Positions 6,385 through 12,632 of a DNA stretch of 12,632 bases are shown here, piece after piece (position 1 is the first letter of the stretch; the number at the start of each line of letters is the position of its first letter). Below the pieces are notes generated by a model. That model saw only the letters and a program-made list of their open reading frames with translations. It had not been told where the DNA came from and ran no database searches. This DNA comes from Actinomycetota bacterium (lineage in GTDB: Bacteria; Actinomycetota; Actinomycetes; Nanopelagicales; Nanopelagicaceae), in NCBI GenBank assembly GCA_010032125.1, contig RHAU01000009.1:1-12632 (forward strand), written 5' to 3'. The position numbers were made by a program, and so were the translations under genes.

Positions 6385-9300
6385 GTGTACCTCAAGAGCA
6401 TGACCTTGAAGGGCTTTAAGTCCTTTGCTGCACCGACAACCCTGCGTTTTGAGCCGGGCATCACCTGCGTGGTTGGGCCCAACGGTTCTGGGAAGAGCAA
6501 TGTCGTCGATGCGCTGGCGTGGGTCATGGGTGAACAAGGTGCAAAAAGCCTTCGTGGCGGAAAGATGGAGGATGTCATCTTTGCTGGCACTTCCGGTCGT
6601 GCGCCACTGGGTCGCGCGGAAGTATCAGTCACCATCGACAATAGTGATGGCGCACTTCCTATTGATTTCACCGAAGTCACTATCTCTCGAACACTTTTTC
6701 GCAATGGTCAGAGTGATTATCAGATCAATGGAGAGAACACTCGTTTACTCGATATCCAGGAATTACTCAGCGACAGTGGCATCGGACGGGAGATGCATGT
6801 CATCGTCGGACAAGGACAACTTGATGCCATTTTGATGGCAAATCCTGAAGAGCGACGTGGTTTTATCGAAGAAGCAGCCGGCATCCTCAAGCATCGAAAG
6901 CGTAAAGAAAAGGCGTTGCGAAAGCTCGAGTCGATGCAAGGAAATATGTCGAGAATTCAAGACCTCACCAACGAATTGCGCAGACAACTTCGACCGCTGG
7001 GAAAGCAGGCAGAAGTTGCGAAGAAAGCAGCAGTTATTCAGGCAGACGTTCGAGATGCCAAGTTAAGAATTCTTGCTGACGACATACTTGCGTATCGCTC
7101 CACGTTAGATTCGGAAGTCGCAGATGAATCAGCTTTGCGCGCACGCAGATCTGAAGTCGAACAAGACCTCGATAGATTGCGAAACCGCGAGATTGAATTA
7201 GATCGAATTGCAGCGGTCGAGAGTCCACAACTTTCTGCTGCTCAAGATAATTACTACAACCTCACGGGCCAGCGAGAGAAATTACGCGGAACCCAAAACC
7301 TTGCATCCGAGCGCGCTCGATTCTTGGCTGAGGAAGCGGAAGAAGCGCGTACCACCGGACGCGACCCCGTTGCCATGGAATCGGAAGCGCGCGAGTTAAG
7401 AAATGAAGAGAGTGTTCTCCAAAATACCGTCGATAAAGCGAGAGAAGAGTTAGCAAGTGCCGCAGCGCACCTTGTTGAACTAGAAGTTAGATTTAAGAGT
7501 GAAGAAGACCGTGTTTCCGCTGCGCTCCGCGCAATCGCAGATTATCGAGAAGGAACTGCAAGACAAGAAGGTCATATTAAAAGCCTGCAATCTCGTATTG
7601 ACGGCTACGCCTCCGAGCTTGCCCGTTTGGATAAAGCGCTCGTCGATGCACAAGATAGATTGGATAGCGCAAAACGTGATTTTGCATCTTTGGAGTCTGA
7701 AATTGCTGGCCTTGACGCAGGAGAGAGTTCACTTGATGCTGAATTTGAGAAGCACAAGTCTGCTCTAGAAGGAAGCAAAAAGAGACGAGAGAATCTCGCT
7801 GATCAACTTGCTAAGGCAGAGCGTGAAAGAAGCGGATTACAAGCAAAAGTGGATGCGCTACGTCAAGCCACGCTCCATAAAGATGGCAGCGGTGCACTCC
7901 TTACTAACGATAAAGGGATTCCGATTCGAGGAAGCGTTGCATCTCTCATTAGCGTCGAAGCGGGATGGGAGAGCGCAGTTTCCGCAGCCTTGGGCCAAAT
8001 TTCCGATGCACTCGTCGTTCCCGAACTTTCCGATGCAATAGCAGCATTAACACTTTTGAAGAGCTCAGCCTCGGGAAGTGCAGAGTTGTTAATCGTCACT
8101 GGAAGCCAAGAATCACCCATCAATATCCCGGGCAACTTCACTGCTTTAGCATCCAAGGTTTCATCTTCAACCCTTTCTTCAATAATTCCACGATTGCTCT
8201 CAGGATACGTTGCAGCAGAAACACTGAACGATGCATATGAGATAGCAAGAACTAATCCGGCATTTATTGCAGTTACGCGCGATGGTGATGTAGTTGGTCG
8301 TGGTCGCGCTCGTGGCGGATCTACTACTTCAACATCGTTAATTGAAATTACTGCGATGATTGAAAGAAGTGAAGTTGAACTGTCAAGAGTTTCACATGAT
8401 TGCGATCGGATTCATTTCGATTTATCTGCGGTTGATAACGAATTGCGGCAAAATCAACTTGCCTACGATCAAGCACTGACACGGCTTAATGAATCGGATG
8501 CCAAAATGGCAGGAATCGCAGAACAGATGGCAGCGGCCGGCCAGAGCGTAAGAAGTGCACATGCTGAGATTGAAAGACTTGAAAAGTCAGTGAATGAGGT
8601 GAAAAACGCGCTGAATAAGGATGAGTCTGAGATGGTGATTGCACAGCGCGAGTTTTCTTCAGGACTTGAACCACACGAACCAAATCGAAGCGAACTTGAG
8701 AATTTAAGAGCGCTGGTCGCAACGGCACGCGCTGTTGAAGTCGAAGCTCGACTTAAATTGCGTACCGCAGAAGAACGAGTGTCGGCTCTATCTCAGCGAG
8801 CATCCGCTCTTGAAACAGCAGCACATAATGAAAGAGAAGCCGCTGCTCGAACTATTGCGCGGCGCGAAGCGCGGGCACGCGGAGCAATCACGGCTCAAGC
8901 AATCGCCGATGCTGCATACGAAGCGCTGATTCAGATCGAGATTTCAATCTCTCGCGCAAATACCGAGCGAGAGAGATTAGAGAAAGCACGCACTGATAGG
9001 GATGGCGAGATCTTGACGATTCGCGCTCAGATTCGAGATCTCGGCGCTGAGCTCGATGAATTGACGTCAAGTGTGCATCGCGATGAGATTGCACGAGCGG
9101 AACAAAGACTTCGCATGGAACAACTTGAGATTCGCGCAATGGAGGAGTTTGGTCTTGATACTGCAACTCTCGCGAATGAATATGGACCGGATAAGCCGGT
9201 TCCGACATTTATCGAAAGCGATACTGGCGAACTTACTCATGGCGAGGAAATTCCGTACGTTCGAAGTGAGCAGGAGAAGCGTTTAGCCGCTGCAGAAAAA

Positions 9301-9927
9301 TCGCTCGCGTTACTGGGCAAGATCAATCCATTAGCGCTTGAGGAATACTCATCCTTGGAAGAGCGCCTGAAATATCTTGCTGAACAACTTGAAGATCTGA
9401 AGAAATCAAAGAAAGACTTGTTGGATATCGTTAAAGAAGTTGACGACAAAGTTCAGGAAATATTCGAAGTTGCTTATCGTGATACCGCTCGAGAATTTGA
9501 ATTAATTTTCTCTCGACTTTTCCCTGGTGGAGAAGGACGGCTTATCCTCACTGACCCTAATGATCTTTTGAATTCTGGCGTTGATGTCGAAGCGCGACCA
9601 CCTGGAAAACGAATAAAGCGTCTTTCGCTTCTCTCTGGTGGTGAACGTTCACTCACTGCCGTGGCTTTGTTAGTCGCGATATTCAAAGCGCGACCCAGCC
9701 CTTTTTATGTCATGGATGAGGTTGAAGCAGCGCTCGACGATACAAATCTTGGTCGATTGTTGACTGTCCTTGAAGAACTTCGCCAAGCCTCCCAGCTAAT
9801 AATCATCACGCACCAGAAACGAACTATGGAGATTGGGGATGCTCTCTACGGTGTCACAATGCGTGGAGACGGTGTCTCCGAGGTTATTTCGCAACGGCTT
9901 CGTGAAGTTGAGACCGAATCTGTTTAA
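6385..9927 (+). CDS. smc: Chromosome segregation protein SMC
   Basis: SMC is the ATPase of the bacterial condensin-like complex (with ScpA and ScpB) that extrudes DNA loops and organises replicated origins. The 1180-residue protein has full architecture. The N-terminal head carries Walker A GPNGSGKSN (31-39). A long coiled coil runs from about 170 to 500. The hinge is at about 500-665, with the characteristic glycines of DVVGRGRARGGS (635-645 area). The returning coiled coil reaches about 1020. The C-terminal head carries the ABC signature LSGGE (1083-1087), Walker B FYVMDE (Asp1111, Glu1112) and the D-loop around 1116-1119. The GTG start gives the classical VYLKSMTLKGFKSFA N-terminus, with a modest TAGG upstream formed by the mutM stop. 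No scpA or scpB is in the window. In several Actinobacteria another gene lies between mutM and smc; none does here. Confidence 0.97.
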   Translation: MYLKSMTLKGFKSFAAPTTLRFEPGITCVVGPNGSGKSNVVDALAWVMGEQGAKSLRGGKMEDVIFAGTSGRAPLGRAEVSVTIDNSDGALPIDFTEVTISRTLFRNGQSDYQINGENTRLLDIQELLSDSGIGREMHVIVGQGQLDAILMANPEERRGFIEEAAGILKHRKRKEKALRKLESMQGNMSRIQDLTNELRRQLRPLGKQAEVAKKAAVIQADVRDAKLRILADDILAYRSTLDSEVADESALRARRSEVEQDLDRLRNREIELDRIAAVESPQLSAAQDNYYNLTGQREKLRGTQNLASERARFLAEEAEEARTTGRDPVAMESEARELRNEESVLQNTVDKAREELASAAAHLVELEVRFKSEEDRVSAALRAIADYREGTARQEGHIKSLQSRIDGYASELARLDKALVDAQDRLDSAKRDFASLESEIAGLDAGESSLDAEFEKHKSALEGSKKRRENLADQLAKAERERSGLQAKVDALRQATLHKDGSGALLTNDKGIPIRGSVASLISVEAGWESAVSAALGQISDALVVPELSDAIAALTLLKSSASGSAELLIVTGSQESPINIPGNFTALASKVSSSTLSSIIPRLLSGYVAAETLNDAYEIARTNPAFIAVTRDGDVVGRGRARGGSTTSTSLIEITAMIERSEVELSRVSHDCDRIHFDLSAVDNELRQNQLAYDQALTRLNESDAKMAGIAEQMAAAGQSVRSAHAEIERLEKSVNEVKNALNKDESEMVIAQREFSSGLEPHEPNRSELENLRALVATARAVEVEARLKLRTAEERVSALSQRASALETAAHNEREAAARTIARREARARGAITAQAIADAAYEALIQIEISISRANTERERLEKARTDRDGEILTIRAQIRDLGAELDELTSSVHRDEIARAEQRLRMEQLEIRAMEEFGLDTATLANEYGPDKPVPTFIESDTGELTHGEEIPYVRSEQEKRLAAAEKSLALLGKINPLALEEYSSLEERLKYLAEQLEDLKKSKKDLLDIVKEVDDKVQEIFEVAYRDTAREFELIFSRLFPGGEGRLILTDPNDLLNSGVDVEARPPGKRIKRLSLLSGGERSLTAVALLVAIFKARPSPFYVMDEVEAALDDTNLGRLLTVLEELRQASQLIIITHQKRTMEIGDALYGVTMRGDGVSEVISQRLREVETESV

Positions 9928-9930
9928 TTG

Positions 9931-10776
9931 ATGGGACTTTTTGGATCCTTCCTCTCTAGATTCTCGCGCTCAAGCGTCAGCGTCGAAGACATTGAAGAAT
10001 TTCGCTCACTACTGATTTCGTCCGATATTGGACCTCGTTATACCGATGAGCTATTAGAACTTGTAAAAAAATCTAAACCCGAGGAATTATCTGAAAAGAT
10101 CAAGAATCAGATTCTTGCTTCCTTAACCGAGAAGGAGCGAACGTTAGCTCGACCGCAAGCGCATACACTTATGACGATATTGATTGTTGGCGTGAATGGA
10201 ACTGGAAAGACGACCTCTGCAGCGAAGTTGGCACAGTTATTGAAGAACTCCGGTGAAAAAGTAATTCTCGCCGCCGCAGATACTTTTCGAGCTGCTGCTG
10301 TCGATCAACTTAAAACATGGGCAGATCGAATCTCAATTCCGGTAGTCACTGGCGCTGTGAACGCTGATCCTGCTTCAGTTGCCTTCGACGCTGCATCACG
10401 TGCAAAAGCAGAAGGATGTACTGTTCTGATTATCGATACTGCAGGACGCTTGCATACTAAGAGCAACCTTATGGATGAGTTGAGCAAGATTAGGCGAGTT
10501 GTTGAAAAAGTTACTCCCATCACCGAGACGCTCTTCGTTCTCGATGGGACGACTGGGCAAAATGGAATTACTCAAGCTCGAACTTTTTCTGAAAGCACGA
10601 ATCTCACGGGAATCATCGTTACGAAGGTAGACGGATCAACGAAAGGTGGAATCGCTCTTGCGACGGAGCGCGAACTTGGAATTCCCATCAAATTTATTGG
10701 AACCGGGGAGTCGATTAATGACCTTAGCCCTTTCGACGCGGAGGGTTTCGTAGCCGCTCTTGTAACAGAGCCGTAA
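9931..10776 (+). CDS. ftsY: Signal recognition particle receptor FtsY
   Basis: FtsY is the membrane-associated GTPase that docks the SRP-ribosome complex at the translocon by pairing with Ffh. The 281-residue protein is almost only the NG domain. A short N helical bundle (about 18-75) is followed by the G domain with G1 GVNGTGKT (87-94), DTFRAAA (117-123), G3 DTAGR (169-173), G4 TKVDGSTKGG (231-240) and the closing GTGE (257-260). There is no acidic A domain and no hydrophobic anchor. The only membrane-binding candidate is the N-terminal MGLFGSFLSRFSR, which could form an amphipathic helix. I chose ATG 9931; the directly preceding TTG 9928 would add one Met. No Shine-Dalgarno sequence is visible, so translation is probably coupled to the smc stop three bases away. 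ffh lies two genes downstream. Confidence 0.95.
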   Translation: MGLFGSFLSRFSRSSVSVEDIEEFRSLLISSDIGPRYTDELLELVKKSKPEELSEKIKNQILASLTEKERTLARPQAHTLMTILIVGVNGTGKTTSAAKLAQLLKNSGEKVILAAADTFRAAAVDQLKTWADRISIPVVTGAVNADPASVAFDAASRAKAEGCTVLIIDTAGRLHTKSNLMDELSKIRRVVEKVTPITETLFVLDGTTGQNGITQARTFSESTNLTGIIVTKVDGSTKGGIALATERELGIPIKFIGTGESINDLSPFDAEGFVAALVTEP

Positions 10777-10834
10777 CAGAAGTCGCCCTTCCTTCACCTT
10801 TAAGAAACTTTGAGCGTTCCCTGTGCGTAACAGA
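10762..10834 (+). promoter_or_regulatory. Three GTAACAGA repeats before amt (candidate GlnR-type operator)
   Basis: The octamer GTAACAGA occurs at 10762-10769, 10773-10780 and 10827-10834. The first two are 11 bases apart and form GTAAC-N6-GTAAC. Between copies two and three lies TTCAC-N6-GAAAC (10793-10808). Actinobacterial GlnR, the nitrogen response regulator, binds paired half-sites of the type GTNAC-N6-GAAAC with 11-base spacing, and amt/glnB is a classical GlnR target. The sites fall in the last codons of ftsY and the gap before amt. The sequence repeat is observed; binding by GlnR is inference, and no clear promoter hexamers accompany the sites. Confidence 0.5.
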
Positions 10835-10899
10835 GGCGCGAGATTCTTCGCTCCATTCTCAGCGTCGAGATCTACCTCTCAATAGATGTACGAGGAACT
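10777..10899. other. 123-base ftsY-amt intergenic region
   Basis: This is the longest gap downstream of recG and the obvious place for an amt promoter. It carries part of the GTAACAGA array and the ATCTA/TAGAT inverted repeat. A 20-codon GTG frame (10823-10885) has no ribosome binding site and is probably chance. There is no intrinsic terminator after ftsY (no GC hairpin with a T run), so read-through from the smc-ftsY transcript remains possible. Confidence 0.6.
10870..10887 (+). promoter_or_regulatory. ATCTA-N8-TAGAT inverted repeat (candidate AmtR-like operator)
   Basis: ATCTA (10870-10874) and TAGAT (10883-10887) are perfect inverted arms. The core reads CTAC-N6-ATAG, one base from the CTAT-N6-ATAG core reported for the TetR-family nitrogen repressor AmtR of Corynebacterium. 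It ends four bases before the GAGG ribosome binding site of amt, a position suited to repression. No AmtR gene is in the window, so the binder is unknown. Confidence 0.4.
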
Positions 10900-12198
10900 A
10901 TGGATCAAATTGTCATTAATACCGGCGATACAGCCTGGGTATTAGTTAGCTCTGCTCTCGTTCTGCTCATGACTCCGGGTCTTGCGTTTTTTTATGGTGG
11001 CATGGTTCGTGCGAAGAGCGCACTGAACATGATGATGATGTCGATGGTAACCATTGGCATCGTCAGCGTTCTCTGGGTTATTTACGGATTCAAACTTGCT
11101 TTCGGTTATGAAGCGAATTCGCCGTGGTACGGCTCCATCTCACTATCAGGTCTGGGCGATGCGGTAAATGCTCTCGCAAATAACGGTGGCGAGTATCCGA
11201 TCCCACTCTTGGCATTCGCGACATTCCAATTGATGTTTGCAATTATTACGCCGGCTCTTATTTCTGGTGCAATTGCTGATCGTGCGCGCTTTGTAGCGTG
11301 GGGAATCTTTGTTGCAATATGGGTAACACTGGTTTATTTCCCAGTCGCTCACTGGGTATTTGCATTTGGAAATAAAGTCGGAGACACCATCACTGGGGCA
11401 GGATTCCTTGCCGCTCGCGGAGTTGAAGATTTTGCCGGTGGTACCGCCGTTCATATCAACGCCGGTGCGGCAGGTTTAGCTCTTGCCATCGTCTTAGGCA
11501 AGAGAATCGGTTGGCAGCGTTCACCGATGCGTCCACATTCCCTACCACTCGTGCTTCTTGGAGCAAGTTTGCTCTGGTTTGGATGGTTTGGATTTAATGC
11601 CGGTTCCGCACTTGGTGCAAATGCAATCGCAGGTCTTGCACTTCTTAATACTCAAGTTGCTGCAGGGGCTGCACTTCTCGGATGGATACTGGTGGAAAAA
11701 ATTCGCGACGGACATCCAACTACGTTAGGAGCAGCATCAGGTGTTGTGGCCGGTCTGGTCGCAATCACTCCGGCCTGCGCATTCGTTGCTCCGTGGGCAG
11801 CGGTCGTCATCGGACTTATCGCAGGAGGCTTCTGTGCACTTGCAGTCGGACTCAAGTATCGATTTGGTTTTGATGACTCACTAGATGTCGTCGGCGTTCA
11901 CTTCGTTGGCGGCGTCATTGGCTGCCTTTCGATTGGATTTTTCGGCAGCAGCGCAGTCAATTCATTGGGCCTTGATGGAATTTTCTACGGCGGCGGATTG
12001 GCACTTCTCGGCAAGCAAGCGCTAGGAGTCGTACTCGTCACCTTCTATTCCTTCTTCCTGACACTTCTGATTGGCTTTGCAATAGAGAAGACAATTGGAT
12101 TTAGAGTGAAAAATGATGCAGAGCTCGTAGGTGTCGATCAAACTGAACATGCGGAGAGCGCTTATGAAATGGGCGGAATCCTTAAAGGAGGTCGTTAA
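10900..12198 (+). CDS. amt: Ammonium transporter Amt
   Basis: Amt/Rh channels conduct ammonium across the cytoplasmic membrane. The 432-residue protein is nearly all hydrophobic helices, consistent with 11 spans, and begins directly in helix 1 (TAWVLVSSALVLLMTPGLAFFYGGM) without a separate signal peptide. Functional residues are conserved: Asp177 of DFAGGTAVHINAG, the pore histidine pair His185 and His334 (VVGVHFVGG), and the phenylalanine gate (FQLMF, Phe109/Phe113; GWFGFNAG, Phe230). The cytosolic tail carries the GVDQTEHAESAYE segment (411-423), typical of channels regulated by PII. GAGG at 10892-10895 precedes the ATG closely. glnB follows two bases after the stop, the usual amt-PII pair, and candidate nitrogen-control operators lie upstream. 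Confidence 0.96.
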   Translation: MDQIVINTGDTAWVLVSSALVLLMTPGLAFFYGGMVRAKSALNMMMMSMVTIGIVSVLWVIYGFKLAFGYEANSPWYGSISLSGLGDAVNALANNGGEYPIPLLAFATFQLMFAIITPALISGAIADRARFVAWGIFVAIWVTLVYFPVAHWVFAFGNKVGDTITGAGFLAARGVEDFAGGTAVHINAGAAGLALAIVLGKRIGWQRSPMRPHSLPLVLLGASLLWFGWFGFNAGSALGANAIAGLALLNTQVAAGAALLGWILVEKIRDGHPTTLGAASGVVAGLVAITPACAFVAPWAAVVIGLIAGGFCALAVGLKYRFGFDDSLDVVGVHFVGGVIGCLSIGFFGSSAVNSLGLDGIFYGGGLALLGKQALGVVLVTFYSFFLTLLIGFAIEKTIGFRVKNDAELVGVDQTEHAESAYEMGGILKGGR

Positions 12199-12200
12199 TC

Positions 12201-12539
12201 ATGAAACTCATTACAGCGATTATTAAGCCAGGAAAACTGGACGATGTGAAAGCGGCGTTACGCGAAGCAGGCGTAACCGGCATGACCGTCTCGGAGGTAT
12301 CTGGTGTTGGCAGACAAGGCGGCCACGTTGAGGTCTACCGCGGATCGGAATATCCGATTGACCTTCTTCAAAAGGTGCGCATTGAAATTCTCGCAAAGAA
12401 AGAGAATGTTGACGCACTTGTTGAGGTCATTGTCAAAAGCGCCTCAACAGGTTCGATTGGCGATGGAAAGATTTGGGTCACTCCGGTCGAACAAGTTGTG
12501 CGCGTTCGCACTGGAGAGAATGGAGAGAACGCTATTTAG
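12201..12539 (+). CDS. glnB: Nitrogen regulatory protein PII (GlnB/GlnK)
   Basis: PII is a trimeric sensor of ATP/ADP and 2-oxoglutarate that, among other targets, plugs Amt when nitrogen is plentiful. The 112-residue length is exact for the family. Ligand residues are all present: Gln39 (GRQGG), Lys58, the GDGKI loop with Lys90, and Arg101/Arg103 in VRVRTGE. The T-loop retains Tyr46 and Tyr51 (YRGSEYPID); Tyr51 is the site uridylylated in enterics and adenylylated in Actinobacteria. The ATG has a strong AGGAGG nine bases upstream, the best ribosome binding site in the window, overlapping the end of amt. Linkage to amt makes a GlnK-like role likely. The modifying enzyme GlnD is not encoded next to it; ffh follows after 12 bases. 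Confidence 0.96.
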   Translation: MKLITAIIKPGKLDDVKAALREAGVTGMTVSEVSGVGRQGGHVEVYRGSEYPIDLLQKVRIEILAKKENVDALVEVIVKSASTGSIGDGKIWVTPVEQVVRVRTGENGENAI

Positions 12540-12551
12540 TAGGCTCCCTCC

Positions 12552-12632
12552 GTGTTTGAGGGGCTTACAGAGAAGTTTTCTCGTGCTTTCTCCTCGTTAC
12601 GAGGTAAAGGGCGAATCTCTGAGTCGGATATT
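12552..12632 (+). CDS. ffh: Signal recognition particle protein Ffh (5' end only)
   Basis: The first 27 codons of a gene run off the right edge. From GTG 12552 they read MFEGLTEKFSRAFSSLRGKG and then RISESDI, the standard start of the N domain of Ffh. Ffh is the SRP54-type GTPase that binds signal sequences and 4.5S/6S RNA and docks with FtsY. M. tuberculosis likewise has ffh downstream of amt-glnB, which supports the call. The G and M domains lie outside the window. The 12-base gap after glnB contains no evident ribosome binding site. Confidence 0.9.
   Translation, partial: MFEGLTEKFSRAFSSLRGKGRISESDI

Noticed and set aside
10777..10860. Intrinsic terminator after ftsY
   Set aside because: Only short 4-5 bp stems were found and none is followed by a T run.
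10823..10885. 20-codon GTG frame in the amt leader, considered as a leader peptide
   Set aside because: No ribosome binding site, no codon pattern suggesting attenuation, and no terminator/antiterminator structure next to it.
221..12632. A novel defence, mobile or biosynthetic system
   Set aside because: Every substantial frame is a recognised housekeeping or nitrogen-transport gene, or a known conserved neighbour, in the usual actinobacterial order; no transposase, repeats array or foreign gene was found.

Overview
The window is a dense, entirely plus-strand block of core bacterial housekeeping genes. The recognisable order is recG - rsmD - coaD - coiled-coil (DivIVA/ATP-synthase-b-like) gene - DUF177 - rpmF - rnc - mutM - smc - ftsY - amt - glnB - ffh. 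This is the arrangement known from Actinobacteria such as Mycobacterium and Streptomyces. The moderate base composition, very short gaps and absence of some usual neighbours suggest a small-genome actinobacterium, possibly a freshwater acI/Nanopelagicales-type lineage. The phylum is well supported by gene order and protein sequence; the lineage is inference.

Layout. Positions 1-72 hold what is probably the tail of an unidentified upstream gene, followed by about 150 bases without a clear gene. recG (DNA repair helicase) and rsmD (16S rRNA methylase) overlap by ATGA. coaD (CoA biosynthesis) follows through a curious 8-codon mini-ORF that ends on its start codon, and then comes a small coiled-coil protein gene. 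A ribosome-linked group follows: DUF177/YceD, ribosomal protein L32 and RNase III. RNase III appears to start at a CTG codon. Next come the glycosylase MutM and the chromosome-structuring ATPase SMC, then the SRP receptor FtsY. After a 123-base gap, the only longer gap downstream of recG, lie the ammonium channel Amt and its PII regulator GlnB. The window ends 27 codons into ffh, the SRP GTPase partner of FtsY.

How the parts work together. FtsY and Ffh form the co-translational membrane targeting pair, and Amt, which sits between them, is a polytopic membrane protein likely to need that pathway. GlnB would gate Amt. The gap before amt carries three copies of GTAACAGA and a CTAC-N6-ATAG inverted repeat, both resembling actinobacterial nitrogen-control operators. 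glnD, which modifies PII and in Mycobacterium lies between glnB and ffh, is absent here, although the PII target tyrosine is retained.

No mobile elements, CRISPR arrays, tRNA or rRNA genes, and no evidence of a novel multi-gene system were seen. The points worth a second look are regulatory or start-site details: the CTG start of rnc, the competing inverted repeats at rnc/mutM, the amt leader, the rsmD-coaD coupling ORF and the missing glnD.
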